Positions 18,885 to 28,265 of a stretch of DNA of 56,721 nucleotides are shown in pieces (within the stretch, counting starts at the first letter, position 1; every line of letters starts with the position of its first letter). The notes under the pieces were generated by a model, which had not been told where the DNA came from, ran no database searches, and saw only the letters and a program-made list of their open reading frames with translations. The position numbers were made by a program, and so were the translations under genes. The stretch is from JAHEIJ01 sp040235565 (GTDB taxonomy: Bacteria > Pseudomonadota > Gammaproteobacteria > UBA6429 > Thiohalophilaceae). The stretch is taken from contig JBECLA010000050.1 of assembly GCA_040235565.1 (NCBI GenBank), forward strand, positions 1 to 56,721, given 5' to 3'.

Positions 18885-19376
18885 TTAAACCGCCACGCCT
18901 TCATGCTGTAATAACCAGCGTTTCAATTCCACACGGACACCCGTAGTTTTACCCGAAAATCCCCCCAATCCGTTGGTGGCCACCACCCGATGACATGGCA
19001 CCAGCAGTGGGAGTGGATTCTGACGACAGGCATTGCCAATGGCACGCGGACTGGTGTGCAGGCGCTTGGCCAACTGGCCGTAGGTCAGGGTCTGACCCGG
19101 AGGGATGCGTTGCAATGCCCGCCACACACGTCGCTGATAGGGCGTGCCCTGCTGTTGCAGGGGGATATCAAAGCCGGCCTGGGGTGCGGAAAAATACCGC
19201 TGCAGTTGTTGCCCGAGTTGTTGACGTACCCCACGGTAGCGTGGGTCATAGCTCACCGTTCGGCCTGCGGGAATCGAACCGGGGTATAAATGTTCCGTGT
19301 TCACTGTAGTGATACAATCATCATCCAGTGTCACATTTAACACGCCGATGGGCGTCCGGTATTGTGCGGTTGTCAT
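18885..19376 (-). CDS. ogt: Methylated-DNA--protein-cysteine methyltransferase
   Basis: A suicide repair protein that takes alkyl groups from O6-methylguanine onto its own cysteine. At 163 residues, it has the acceptor C128 in the PCHRV motif. The conserved RAIGNACRQNPLP and GLGGFSGK segments are typical of single-domain Ogt/MGMT without an Ada regulatory domain. A GTG four codons upstream is open, but the GTGAGG it contains is positioned as the Shine-Dalgarno for the ATG at 19376, so I choose that ATG. xerD follows after 18 nt. Confidence 0.92.
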   Translation of the reverse strand: MTTAQYRTPIGVLNVTLDDDCITTVNTEHLYPGSIPAGRTVSYDPRYRGVRQQLGQQLQRYFSAPQAGFDIPLQQQGTPYQRRVWRALQRIPPGQTLTYGQLAKRLHTSPRAIGNACRQNPLPLLVPCHRVVATNGLGGFSGKTTGVRVELKRWLLQHEGVAV

Positions 19377-19452
19377 ACTCAACCTCACGCGTTGTTTTCA
19401 CATCACCCAGCTTAGCACTTCCTCGCCGAAAAGACGTCACCCTGCCGGTTGT

Positions 19453-21240
19453 TTATTTCTGAATCAGCCAGAGTTTTTGTAATTGTCGGGTTAACACCGC
19501 CCTTCGCCCGGGATCCTGGGTCGTGGCCAGCAATTGCTGAAACAGGTTGCGGGCATCACGCACCAGGCCGGCATGCGCCAGGGCATCGGCGGCCTGATAA
19601 CGGGCCGTTTGGGCCCAGGGATCCATGGCCTGGATATCCGGCAGCATCGCCGACTTGAGATATAGGCGGGCTGCCTCGGCATAGTCCTCGGTTGCCTTGC
19701 GGGATTCCGCCATCCAGTAATACAGTTCTCGCTGGAGTTTGAGATCCTGCGTCCGTGCCATGACTTTGACAAACAAGGCGTACGCCGCCTGGTGCGCATT
19801 AACGGTTTGCAGATCAAACACGACCTGCAGTAAACGATCCAGCTGCTCCGGGCTTAGTTGCGGATAGGATGCCAGCATGGCTTCCAGGGCCTGGGCTCCC
19901 GCTTCGGGATCGCCTCCCATGACGAAAATCCTGGCCCGACGCAGTTCCCAGAAATATTTATCCGCCCCTTCCGGCGGTACCTTAATTGTCGCCATCAAGG
20001 CGGAAGCCAGGGCGATATCCGAATCGGCCAACGCCACATCCACCATCACATGCCTGGCCGTCAATGGTATGGCGTTATAGTCGGCATATTGCCGCGCCTC
20101 CAGAAACAGCGCACGTAACAGGCTGCCGCCCTGTTTCCGCTTGCTCAGGCTTGCGACAAATTTCTGCGCAGCCAGATTGCGATTGGCCGACGATTCTCCT
20201 TGCAGCATCAGCAGGGCATAGAAAGACCGCGCCCGCACCGGTTGTTTTTTACTGGCCTTGGCCGCCGCATCAAACCATTGTTTATCCTGACCGATCAGAT
20301 AGTGTGCCTTGTTGCCGACATAGGTGGCAAAATCGATATAGGCATTCCACAGGGTATCGGGGGTGAAATCAAACAGGCCTTCTGGCAAAGGTGAGGTGTC
20401 TTGGGCCGCAATCACATGTTCCAGCGCATTGGTGGCTGAAGCCCGGTCGCCACTGCGCATGGCGGCCTCGGCAACCACGGCCCATAACTGCGTCCGCAAG
20501 TTTGCATCGACCCAGTCACCCCGCATCTGGCGTAGGGCCGCCTGCAACACCTTGCGTGGTTCCCGGCTGTCATTGCGCAACTGGGCAAGCAAATACAAAG
20601 CGGCGGCCCGGGGTTCCTTGATGTGTGGCGCGAGTAAATCCACCGCTTCATCGGCGCGATTTGCGCTCAACAGAATCCGCGCACGCATGAGGCGATCCCG
20701 GGCTTCCTCGTCGCCATAATCCTGATAAAACCGCACTGCCGCCAGGTGGGCATCTTCGATGGCATTTTCCACCAGATAGGTATTCATCACCATGCGGCGC
20801 CAGCTTGCCAACCACTGGGCAGCATCCGGCTGGTTAAGGGGCAAGGTCCAGATCAGTTCCTGCAACAGGGCACGAGCGGGTTTGCCCTGCCCCAGTCGGA
20901 TGAAACCCTCGGCACGTTGGGTGGCCGCCCAACGCTGAAAAGCAATCGGTAACTCGGGGGGGAGGGTCTCCAGGCGTTCGACGAGTGCCTGCCAGTCGCC
21001 GCTTTGCTGATAGATACTGATCCGCTCGCGTTCCCATGCCATCCAGGCATCAGGCTTTTCATCCGCCGCGGGTTGTTGACGATCCAGGGTGTGCTGCGCC
21101 AACAGACCCGCACCGCTGTTGGCCAGGGCCCGTACCTCGGCAAAAGCCGTTTCCTCCACGGCCCGGACCGGGACAATGATCAGCATGCCCAGCAAAATAA
21201 GCAGGGTCAGCGGGGGATTTTGTTTGATTCGTGTCTGCAT
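19453..21240 (-). CDS. Exported TPR-like repeat protein of unknown function
   Basis: No specific family was recognised. The protein is 595 residues from MQTRIKQNPPLTLLILLG. It begins with a signal peptide (hydrophobic stretch about residues 10-26, then PVRAVE), and the rest is almost entirely helical. There are repeated TPR/Sel1-like pairs such as ARALLQELIWTLPL, ADEAVDLLAPH, ASATNALEHVIAA and AGAQALEAMLASYP. This suggests a periplasmic or outer-membrane-associated scaffold, possibly partnering an envelope assembly or polysaccharide system. An upstream ATG adds 22 residues before the signal peptide and is rejected. The gene stands alone between ogt and the rplS terminator, which lies directly before its start codon. 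Confidence 0.75.
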   Translation of the reverse strand: MQTRIKQNPPLTLLILLGMLIIVPVRAVEETAFAEVRALANSGAGLLAQHTLDRQQPAADEKPDAWMAWERERISIYQQSGDWQALVERLETLPPELPIAFQRWAATQRAEGFIRLGQGKPARALLQELIWTLPLNQPDAAQWLASWRRMVMNTYLVENAIEDAHLAAVRFYQDYGDEEARDRLMRARILLSANRADEAVDLLAPHIKEPRAAALYLLAQLRNDSREPRKVLQAALRQMRGDWVDANLRTQLWAVVAEAAMRSGDRASATNALEHVIAAQDTSPLPEGLFDFTPDTLWNAYIDFATYVGNKAHYLIGQDKQWFDAAAKASKKQPVRARSFYALLMLQGESSANRNLAAQKFVASLSKRKQGGSLLRALFLEARQYADYNAIPLTARHVMVDVALADSDIALASALMATIKVPPEGADKYFWELRRARIFVMGGDPEAGAQALEAMLASYPQLSPEQLDRLLQVVFDLQTVNAHQAAYALFVKVMARTQDLKLQRELYYWMAESRKATEDYAEAARLYLKSAMLPDIQAMDPWAQTARYQAADALAHAGLVRDARNLFQQLLATTQDPGRRAVLTRQLQKLWLIQK

Positions 21241-21277
21241 AAAAAAACGGGTAACACCTTCAACAGATGCTACCCGC
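21241..21277 (-). terminator. Intrinsic terminator of the rpsP-rplS operon
   Basis: Reading minus, GCGGGTA...TACCCG pairs 21277-21271 with 21253-21248 around a 17-nt loop and is followed by seven T residues (21247-21241). It lies about 60 nt after the rplS stop and right against the start codon of the exported TPR gene. That gene therefore needs a promoter inside this short stretch or is read through from rplS. Confidence 0.75.
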
Positions 21278-21336
21278 TTTATCAAATGCCATCCAATGAG
21301 AAACAACGAGCTAACGGTATTGCCCGTCTGTTGCCC

Positions 21337-21684
21337 TTACCTGGCAAGTTTTTCCTTGATGCGCGCAGCCTTACCGGTGCGTTCACGCAGATAGTAGAGT
21401 TTGGCACGACGCACATTACCACGACGCTTGACCTTGATTTCGGCGATACTCGGGCTGTGAGTCTGGAAGACACGCTCAACCCCTTCGCCATGGGAAATCT
21501 TGCGAACCGTAAAAGCGGAATTGATACCCCGGTTACGCTTGGCAATCACCACGCCTTCGAAAGCCTGCAGCCGTTCGCGGTTGCCTTCCTTGACCTTGAC
21601 CTGTACCACCACGGTGTCACCCGGAGCGAAGGCCGGTACGTCCTTCAATTGTTCCGCTTCCAATTCACTAATAATGTTACTCAT
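21337..21684 (-). CDS. rplS: 50S ribosomal protein L19
   Basis: L19 sits at the 30S-50S interface. At 115 residues it is full length, with PAFAPGDTVVVQVKVKEG, RLQAFEGVVIAKRNRG and the basic RRGNVRRAKLYYLRERTGK end typical of bL19. It is the last gene of the rpsP-rimM-trmD-rplS operon, 37 nt after trmD, and is followed by an intrinsic terminator. Confidence 0.97.
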   Translation of the reverse strand: MSNIISELEAEQLKDVPAFAPGDTVVVQVKVKEGNRERLQAFEGVVIAKRNRGINSAFTVRKISHGEGVERVFQTHSPSIAEIKVKRRGNVRRAKLYYLRERTGKAARIKEKLAR

Positions 21685-21721
21685 GGTTTGCTCCCAAGCT
21701 CATGCTTGCACTAATTATCAC

Positions 21722-22465
21722 TTACTCCACCTCATGCTCGCGAATAAATTCCGCCAGCAGGGCTTGTTGTTCCGAATTCAGATCCATGCCTTCCAGCAGG
21801 TCCGGCCGGCGTAACCAGGTGCGCCCCAGCGCCTGCTTGAAGCGCCAACGGGCAATGGCCTGATGATCACCGCTTAACAACACCTCCGGGACCACCATGC
21901 CGTCAATCTCTTCCGGCCGGGTGAACTGGGGGTGATCCAGCAGTCCTGCCACAAACGAGTCCTGCACTGCCGATGCTTCGTGCCCCAGGGCCTCTGGCAA
22001 CAAACGGGTGATCCCGTCAACCATCACCATGGCGGCCAGTTCACCGCCACTGAGGACATAGTCACCAATGGACCACTCCTCATCGATTTCCGCGGCAATG
22101 AGACGCTCATCCACCCCTTCATACCGGCCGCAGACCAGTACCAGCCCGGGCAATTTCGCCAGTTCTGCCAGACCGTGCTGATCCAGCGTGCGACCCTGGG
22201 GTGAGAGATATATCACCCGGCTCTTGCCGCCCACGGCCGCCTTCGCCTCGTGGATCGCGTCGCGTAACGGCTGCACCATCATCACCATACCGGGACCGCC
22301 GCCATAGGGCCGGTCATCGACCGTCTGATGCCGGTCCGGTGCGTGATCGCGCGGATTCCAGGTTGCCAGCTGCAAAATACCCCGGTCCACTGCACGGCCG
22401 GTAATACCGTATTCGCTCAGTCCCTGTACCATCTCGGGAAACAGGGTGACGACATCAATCCGCAT
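21722..22465 (-). CDS. trmD: tRNA (guanine-N1-)-methyltransferase
   Basis: Methylates G37 of tRNAs with G36, preventing +1 frameshifting. The 247-residue SPOUT enzyme begins MRIDVVTLFPEMVQGL. It shows RPYGGGPGMVMM, YLSPQGRTLDQ, LVCGRYEGVDERL and the knot segment YVLSGGELAAMVMVDGITRLLP, all family hallmarks of the SAM-binding trefoil knot. The C-terminal domain has TRPEEIDGMVVPEVLLSGDH. It lies 24 nt after rimM within the rpsP operon. Length and motifs are normal. Confidence 0.97.
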   Translation of the reverse strand: MRIDVVTLFPEMVQGLSEYGITGRAVDRGILQLATWNPRDHAPDRHQTVDDRPYGGGPGMVMMVQPLRDAIHEAKAAVGGKSRVIYLSPQGRTLDQHGLAELAKLPGLVLVCGRYEGVDERLIAAEIDEEWSIGDYVLSGGELAAMVMVDGITRLLPEALGHEASAVQDSFVAGLLDHPQFTRPEEIDGMVVPEVLLSGDHQAIARWRFKQALGRTWLRRPDLLEGMDLNSEQQALLAEFIREHEVE

Positions 22466-22489
22466 TCTGAATCTGTCTCCCGCCTCTCC

Positions 22490-23017
22490 CTAGAATTCAG
22501 GGTCCCAATCCACGGTCATGACACCGTGTTCCAGGTCAATTTCATGAATGACCTGGTGCCGGATAAACGGAATCAGACGTTCCCGTCCTGATTCACCGGC
22601 TTCCCTGACGACCAGCACATCATTGGCACCGGTTTCCATCAGACTGATGACCTGTCCCAGCTCCACACCCTGGATCGTGGTGACCTTGAGGCCGCGCAGA
22701 TCACTCCAGTAATACTCTTCCTCGCCGGCGGTCGGGAGTTGCTCACGCCGCACGGCGATGTCACTACCCATCAATGCCGCCGCCGCATCCCGATCCGGAC
22801 AGTGGGCCAGTTGGACCACGATACCTTTGCCGTGTGGCCGCCCGGCAAGCACTTCGTAGGCCTGCCACTCACCCTGCTGTCGCAGGTACCAGGGTGAATA
22901 GTTGAGAATATTGTCACGCGGTTCCGTGTCCGAGTGGACCTTGATCCAGCCTTTCACGCCGAACAACCCGGAAACCCGCCCCAGCAGAACCATGCGGGAG
23001 TCGTCTCTTGCCGTCAT
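22490..23017 (-). CDS. rimM: Ribosome maturation factor RimM
   Basis: Assists 30S head assembly by binding uS19. The 175-residue protein has the two expected domains: an N-terminal barrel with VLLGRVSGLFGVKGWIKVHS and a C-terminal PRC-like barrel with EYYWSDLRGLKVTT and a LIPFIRHQVIHEIDL segment ending in the conserved DWDPEF. It lies 46 nt after rpsP and 24 nt before trmD. Confidence 0.96.
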   Translation of the reverse strand: MTARDDSRMVLLGRVSGLFGVKGWIKVHSDTEPRDNILNYSPWYLRQQGEWQAYEVLAGRPHGKGIVVQLAHCPDRDAAAALMGSDIAVRREQLPTAGEEEYYWSDLRGLKVTTIQGVELGQVISLMETGANDVLVVREAGESGRERLIPFIRHQVIHEIDLEHGVMTVDWDPEF

Positions 23018-23063
23018 GCCCTGCCGCTCTACGCCGGTTCCCTTTGAACCAGCGGTTTCAACA

Positions 23064-23309
23064 TCAGGCCGCCGCGTTTTCCTTCAGCAGCTTGCCAACG
23101 CGTTCCGAAGCCTTGGCACCCTGACCCAACCAGTGGTCGACTCGACCGGTGTCAATGTTCAAACGGACTTCATTGCCTTGCGCTACCGGATTGAAGAAAC
23201 CCACGCGCTCGATATAGCGACCGTCGCGTCGGTTACGGCTGTCAGTGACCACGATGTGGTAGAAAGGGCGTTTTTTGGCGCCACCTCGGGCTAAACGAAT
23301 GGTTACCAT
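23064..23309 (-). CDS. rpsP: 30S ribosomal protein S16
   Basis: An 81-residue bS16, opening MVTIRLARGGAKKRPFYHIVV and carrying the usual RRDGRYIERVGFFNPVA segment. It is the first gene of the rpsP-rimM-trmD-rplS operon. The promoter-like site at 23390-23417 lies in the 146-nt gap after ffh. Confidence 0.97.
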   Translation of the reverse strand: MVTIRLARGGAKKRPFYHIVVTDSRNRRDGRYIERVGFFNPVAQGNEVRLNIDTGRVDHWLGQGAKASERVGKLLKENAAA

Positions 23310-23389
23310 CGCGTTTACAAATCCTCGTCAAAACCAATAAATTTAGGCCGTCACAGCACCCGGCCGGACAGCCTCACTAAAGAGGGCGC

Positions 23390-23417
23390 ATTGTACTGAA
23401 AATGGCGGAAAAGTGAA
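23390..23417 (-). promoter_or_regulatory. Probable sigma70 promoter of the rpsP operon
   Basis: Reading minus, TTCACT (23417-23412), a 16-nt spacer and TACAAT (23395-23390) precede rpsP by about 80 nt. The -10 is good and the -35 weak. It is followed by a GC-rich start region, as is common for ribosomal promoters. Confidence 0.5.
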
Positions 23418-23455
23418 GGGCTTAGGCATAATTTCCTCCACTTTTGGGGATCTTT

Positions 23456-24811
23456 TTACATCATACCGGGAGGCAGTTGACCTTTCATATTGCGCAACAT
23501 CTTGCCCATGCCGCCCTTGCCCATTTTTTTCATCATTTTCTGCATCTGGGTAAACTGCTTGAGCAGGCGATTCACATCCTGTACCTGGGTGCCTGAGCCG
23601 GCGGCAATGCGGCGTTTGCGGGAACCCTTGATGAGGTCGGGAGAACGGCGCTCTTTGGGCGTCATGGAGTTGATGATCGCTTCCATGCGCGCCAGTTGCC
23701 GGTCGTCCACCTGATTCATGGCACCCTGTGGCAGATTCGGCATACCGGGCAACTTGTCAATCAAACTGGTCAAGCCACCCATTTTTTTAAGTTGCTGAAA
23801 TTGCTCACGAAAATCTTCCAGGTCAAAGCCTTTGCCTTTCTTGATCTTGCTGGCGAGTTTCTGGGCCTTGTCATGGTCGATGCTGCGTTGTGCCTCTTCC
23901 ACCAGACTGACCACATCCCCCATACCGAGGATACGGGAGGCCACCCGATCGGGATGAAACGGTTCCAGCGCGGTGGTTTTCTCGCCGACCCCCATGAACT
24001 TGATGGGCTTGCCGGTGATCTGCCGAATTGACAGGGCCGCGCCACCGCGGGCATCCCCGTCGGTTTTGGTCAGGATCACCCCGGTCAGCGGCAAGGCATC
24101 ATTGAAGACCTTGGCGGTGTTCGCCGCGTCCTGACCGGTCATGCTGTCCACCACGAACAGGGTTTCGACCGGCTGGACGGCGGTATGCAACTGCTGGATT
24201 TCCGCCATCATGGCCGCATCGATATGCAGCCGACCGGCGGTATCGACGATCAACACATCCAGATGCCGGACCCTGGCTTCCTGCAGTGCGTCCCGGGCAA
24301 TCCGGACCGGATCCTGGTCGGCGCTGCTGGGAAAAAACTCCGCACCGACTTCCGCCGCGACGGTTTTCAGTTGCTCAATGGCCGCCGGACGATACACGTC
24401 GGCACTGACCACCATGACGGTTTTTTTCTGATTCTGCTGCAGCCAACGGGCCAGTTTCCCGGTGGTCGTGGTTTTACCGGAACCCTGTAATCCCGCCATG
24501 AGGATCACGATGGGCGGGGCGGCCTTCAGATCCAGGCTGTCATTGGCCTCCCCCATGAGATGCACCAGCTCATCATTCACAATCTTGATGAAGGCCTGGC
24601 CCGGGGTGAGGCTCTTCATCACTTCCTCACCGACCGCTCGCTCCCGAACATGCTCGGTAAACGCTTTCACCACCGGCAGAGCAACATCGGCTTCCAGCAG
24701 CGCCATCCGCACCTCACGCAGGGTGTCCTTGATATTCTCTTCACTCAGGCGACCGACACCGCGCAAATTGCGCACCGTCTTGCCAAGCCGTTCACTCAGG
24801 CCGTCGAACAT
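23456..24811 (-). CDS. ffh: Signal recognition particle protein Ffh
   Basis: The SRP GTPase that binds signal sequences together with 4.5S RNA and docks on FtsY. The protein is 451 residues. The N domain is followed by the G domain with GLQGSGKTTTTGKLA (G1), DTAGRL (G3) and TKTDGDARGG (G4). The C-terminal M domain is methionine-rich (MQKMMKKMGKGGMGKMLRNM) with the RNA-binding KRRIAAGSGT segment. The operon for S16/L19 follows, and the MBL hydrolase gene ends 56 nt upstream of it on the same strand. It is complete and typical. Confidence 0.98.
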   Translation of the reverse strand: MFDGLSERLGKTVRNLRGVGRLSEENIKDTLREVRMALLEADVALPVVKAFTEHVRERAVGEEVMKSLTPGQAFIKIVNDELVHLMGEANDSLDLKAAPPIVILMAGLQGSGKTTTTGKLARWLQQNQKKTVMVVSADVYRPAAIEQLKTVAAEVGAEFFPSSADQDPVRIARDALQEARVRHLDVLIVDTAGRLHIDAAMMAEIQQLHTAVQPVETLFVVDSMTGQDAANTAKVFNDALPLTGVILTKTDGDARGGAALSIRQITGKPIKFMGVGEKTTALEPFHPDRVASRILGMGDVVSLVEEAQRSIDHDKAQKLASKIKKGKGFDLEDFREQFQQLKKMGGLTSLIDKLPGMPNLPQGAMNQVDDRQLARMEAIINSMTPKERRSPDLIKGSRKRRIAAGSGTQVQDVNRLLKQFTQMQKMMKKMGKGGMGKMLRNMKGQLPPGMM

Positions 24812-24867
24812 GGTTCCTCACAACAGACAGGTAATTTGAAAGACGTCCGCCAGGGGACGAAGCGGCA

Positions 24868-25632
24868 TTATAACGTGAACTTGATACCGGTGCTGAGCCG
24901 GTGAACCTTGTGGCTGGTGATCGCTTCCTGGCATTCCTGAAAAATCTGCTCCTCATCACCAGGCTTGTTATGGCTGATATAGACTTCCGGCTGATGCCGT
25001 AATTTGACGATGTCCTCGGCCAGCAGTTGGGGACAGTAGTGGCCGGCACGCCGACACAGGTCAATCGCGTGGTTGGGGAACGCGGCCTCTACAATCAGCA
25101 CATCCAGTTGATCATATTTATTCAATGTCTGCCAGAAAGTATCGTTGGTGCTGGTATCGCCACTGAAAGCAAACACTTTGTTGGCAGTTTCCACTCGATA
25201 ACCCACGGCCGGCACGACGTGATTAACGGGGATCATTTCAATGCGCAAATCCGCGACCTCGACAATTTGCCCGGGTTCCATCACCTGGTAGCGCATGACG
25301 GGATTGGCGTGATTCGGCAAAATCGCAAAATCCGGCCAGATGATGTTATTGAAGATATGGTTACGCAATGCCTGCAGCGTTGCGTCCTGACCATGAATGA
25401 CAATCGGTTCCTCAATATGATCGAAAATACTGTCCAGCAAAAACGGAATACTGGCGATATGATCCAGATGGGAATGGGTCAGAAAGATATGACGGATCTG
25501 CTGCATTTCGTCCAGACTCAAATCTCCCACGCCAGTACCGGCATCAATCAGTACCTTATGATTGAATCTTAGCGTGGTTGTCCTGAGGTCTGCACCAACA
25601 CCACCACTGCAACCTAATACCGTCAGTTCCAT
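24868..25632 (-). CDS. Metallo-beta-lactamase-fold hydrolase (cyclic-nucleotide phosphodiesterase-like)
   Basis: A 254-residue metallohydrolase. The metal motif is HSHLDH (H53, H55, D57, H58), followed by FAFSGDTSTND and a late ISHNKPGD histidine. The opening MELTVLGCSGGVG, and the overall spacing, resemble the class II cAMP phosphodiesterase / RNase Z-like branch, so 3',5'-cyclic nucleotide hydrolysis is the best guess. A more general phosphodiesterase is possible. It has no signal peptide. It is divergent from the ypjD-like gene and precedes ffh by 56 nt. Confidence 0.75.
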   Translation of the reverse strand: MELTVLGCSGGVGADLRTTTLRFNHKVLIDAGTGVGDLSLDEMQQIRHIFLTHSHLDHIASIPFLLDSIFDHIEEPIVIHGQDATLQALRNHIFNNIIWPDFAILPNHANPVMRYQVMEPGQIVEVADLRIEMIPVNHVVPAVGYRVETANKVFAFSGDTSTNDTFWQTLNKYDQLDVLIVEAAFPNHAIDLCRRAGHYCPQLLAEDIVKLRHQPEVYISHNKPGDEEQIFQECQEAITSHKVHRLSTGIKFTL

Positions 25633-25961
25633 GTTCGACTCTGTTTGCGCTTCATGTCCGTCCGGTTAACTGACAGACAACACGTTCAATATTCACTGCT
25701 GTCCCGAAGTTCCATTGGTCCTGACTTTACCTCTCCAGCGGGGTATCGGGCACTGATGGACACATTCGGGCTACAAGATCATGCCATTTGTCAGTAAAAC
25801 AAAATGTTATAGTGGTCACAAGTCATAATCTCATCAAGTCGCACGACCTGACCAGGTTTTGCTAGCCAACCGTATAATCAGGCGTGTTTCACCTGCCCCT
25901 TTCTCTCAGCCATACGGTTATGTCATTATTCCGCTAGAATCCCAATGACCACGTATCTTTC
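25633..25961. other. Divergent intergenic region, 329 bp
   Basis: This gap separates the minus-strand MBL hydrolase from the plus-strand YpjD-like gene, so it should hold both promoters. A consensus -10, TATAAT, is at 25873-25878 on plus, but no good -35 lies at the right distance. I see no ORF with a credible start and no terminator. Confidence 0.4.
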
Positions 25962-26765
25962 ATGATCATCGCCGGCAGTCTTTCCATTATTTTGTATCTG
26001 AGCAGCGGACTCCTGTTGCTCCTGAAACTCAATAGTTACCCACGGGTCGCCGCTCTGTCACGCTTCCAGCTCCTGTTACCCGCATTGCTTGCCGTCCTGC
26101 TCCATGGCTGGTTGGTGTACCAGGGGCTCCTCACCCCCCAGGGGCTGGATGTGGGATTCTTTTCCGTCTTGTCATTGGTCGGCTGCCTGGTGGCGTTATT
26201 GCTGCTCGCCGCAACCATCAGCCAACCCATTGAAAGTCTGGGTATTTTTGTCTTTCCGGTGGTCGCCCTCATGTTGTTGCTGCGGCTGTTCTACCACGAG
26301 GGCTATTACCTGGCCCAACATCTGGGTGCCGGGCTTGAATTTCATATTCTGACATCCATCCTGGCTTATAGCCTGCTTAGCATCGCTGCCGTGCAAGCCA
26401 TTCTGTTATACATTCAGGACAGTCATCTCCACAATAAACATCCGGGTGGCTTTATCCGTGCCCTGCCACCCCTGGAAACCATGGAAACCCTGCTGTTCCA
26501 GATGATCGGGCTCGGTTTTATCATTTTAAGCGTCTCCTTACTGAGCGGTCTGTTCTATCTCGAAAATATCCTTGCCCAGCACCTGGTGCACAAGACCGTC
26601 CTGTCGGTCGTCGCGTGGATCATTTTTGGTGTGCTGTTGTTTGGTCGCTGGCGGTTTGGCTGGCGTGGTCGCACCGCCATCCGGTTTACCATCAGTGGCT
26701 TCATCATGCTGATGTTGGCCTATTTTGGCAGTAAATTTGTCATCGAATTGATTTTGCAACGCTGA
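25962..26765 (+). CDS. Inner-membrane cytochrome c assembly-like protein (YpjD/CcsA family)
   Basis: A 267-residue polytopic protein with about eight hydrophobic segments spread along its length (for example residues 4-22, 36-54, 66-84 and 92-110). It resembles the heme-handling CcsA/HemX family, and specifically the gammaproteobacterial YpjD, usually found between ffh and a CorC-type gene, exactly as here. A conserved histidine pair typical of heme handling is plausible (AQHLGAGLEFHI and AQHLVHKT). A role in heme or cytochrome c maturation is inferred from the family only. Confidence 0.8.
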   Translation: MIIAGSLSIILYLSSGLLLLLKLNSYPRVAALSRFQLLLPALLAVLLHGWLVYQGLLTPQGLDVGFFSVLSLVGCLVALLLLAATISQPIESLGIFVFPVVALMLLLRLFYHEGYYLAQHLGAGLEFHILTSILAYSLLSIAAVQAILLYIQDSHLHNKHPGGFIRALPPLETMETLLFQMIGLGFIILSVSLLSGLFYLENILAQHLVHKTVLSVVAWIIFGVLLFGRWRFGWRGRTAIRFTISGFIMLMLAYFGSKFVIELILQR

Positions 26766-26853
26766 TTACCCCCATTCCGGCGGCTAAACTTGACAGCCCG
26801 GGCTCTGATCCGTCGTAATATTATCTCGTGAATAACATGAGGTAACCCCTCTC

Positions 26854-28143
26854 TTGGACGAGATTCCCCTTAGTGTGCTCATCGGTACACTGATTTTTCT
26901 TATCATTCTTTCCGGATTTTTCTCAGGTTCCGAAACCGGCCTGATGAGTCTTAACCGTTATCGCTTGCGACACCTGGCGGATCAAAACCACAAAGGCGCG
27001 CAACGCGCACAGCGTCTGCTTGAACAACCGGAAAAACTGATCGGCCTGATTCTGCTGGGCAACAATTTTGTCAATATTCTGGCTTCGGCGATTGCGACTG
27101 TCATTGGTCTGCGCGTCATGGGAGAAACCGGCATCGCGGTGGCAACGGGTGTCCTGACATTTGTGATTCTGATTTTTGCGGAGGTCACCCCGAAAACGGT
27201 CGCGGCCCTGCATCCGGAGCGTTTTGCCTTGCCTTCCTCGCTGATACTGTCCCCGCTGTTGAAGCTGCTTTATCCACTGGTGTGGGTCATTAACCAATTC
27301 ACTACCGGCATTTTTCGAATCCTGGGTATCCGGGCGGAAGACAGTGCGGGCATGACACTCAGCTCGGAAGAACTCCGCGTGGTGGTGAATGAAGCCGGTG
27401 CCGTGATCCCGCACCGTCACCAAACCATGTTATTGAGTATTCTGGATCTGGAAAAAGCCACCATCGAAGACATTATGATCCCGCGTAACGAGATCGTCGG
27501 GATTGATATCAACGATGACTGGGACGAGATACTCAAGCAACTCACGGAAAGCCAGCATACCCGATTACCGGTGTATGAAGATGACATCGATCATGTCATC
27601 GGCATGGTCCATCTGCGGCGCGCGATCAAACTGTTTCAGCAGCCTGAAGCGAGCAAGGAAGATTTTCGCAAGCTGATCCGGGAAGCCTACTTTGTTCCGG
27701 AAGGCGTACCGCTTAACCGACAATTAATCAACTTCCAGAAGGAACGCCGACGTATCGGTCTGGTGGTCAATGAGTATGGTGAAATTCTCGGACTCATTAC
27801 CCTCGAAGACATCCTGGAAGAAATCGTGGGGGAATTTACCACGGATCCGGCCGCCACCAGCAAGGACATTCACCGCCAGGATGACGGAACCTACCTGGTT
27901 GATGGCGGCACCAGCGTGCGCGAACTGAACAAGATGCTCGAATGGGATCTCCCCACGGAAGGCCCCAAAACGCTCAACGGTTTGATTATCGAATACCTGG
28001 AACATATCCCGGATCCCGGCACCAGTATGCTGCTTGGCGGCTACCCGATTGAAATTGTGCAGACCAGTCACAATGCAGTGAAAACCGTCTTCATCAACCC
28101 GGCTCTCAAACACTCATCACCCTCCGATCAGACCGCCTCCTGA
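26854..28143 (+). CDS. CNNM/CorC-family membrane transporter (YfjD type)
   Basis: A 429-residue protein with an N-terminal DUF21/CNNM membrane domain of about four segments (residues 1-190, opening SGFFSGSETGLMSLNRYRLRHLA), a CBS-domain pair (about 205-335, including MIPRNEIVGIDI and LVVNEYGEILGLITLEDI) and a C-terminal CorC/HlyC transporter-associated domain (about 345-425). The family is linked to magnesium or cobalt efflux. The start is TTG, with GAGGT about 10 nt upstream; no ATG or GTG in frame fits. This matches E. coli YfjD, which also lies downstream of ypjD and ffh. Confidence 0.88.
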   Translation: MDEIPLSVLIGTLIFLIILSGFFSGSETGLMSLNRYRLRHLADQNHKGAQRAQRLLEQPEKLIGLILLGNNFVNILASAIATVIGLRVMGETGIAVATGVLTFVILIFAEVTPKTVAALHPERFALPSSLILSPLLKLLYPLVWVINQFTTGIFRILGIRAEDSAGMTLSSEELRVVVNEAGAVIPHRHQTMLLSILDLEKATIEDIMIPRNEIVGIDINDDWDEILKQLTESQHTRLPVYEDDIDHVIGMVHLRRAIKLFQQPEASKEDFRKLIREAYFVPEGVPLNRQLINFQKERRRIGLVVNEYGEILGLITLEDILEEIVGEFTTDPAATSKDIHRQDDGTYLVDGGTSVRELNKMLEWDLPTEGPKTLNGLIIEYLEHIPDPGTSMLLGGYPIEIVQTSHNAVKTVFINPALKHSSPSDQTAS

Positions 28144-28198
28144 TCCTCCTGTACCCCGACAATGCGGTGTTGAGTTACCAGGTGAGAACTACACACAG

Positions 28199-28229
28199 TT
28201 GTACAGGCGCATTAATAACGGTCTATAAT
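28199..28229 (+). promoter_or_regulatory. Possible promoter of the FHA-PilZ pair
   Basis: TTGTAC (28199-28204) and a consensus TATAAT (28224-28229) are separated by 19 nt, slightly long. The site lies about 37 nt before the chosen FHA start, in the 122-nt gap after the transporter gene. Confidence 0.45.
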
Positions 28230-28265
28230 CGCCGAATAAATATAGAGTTTTTGGAGTCTGTCATC

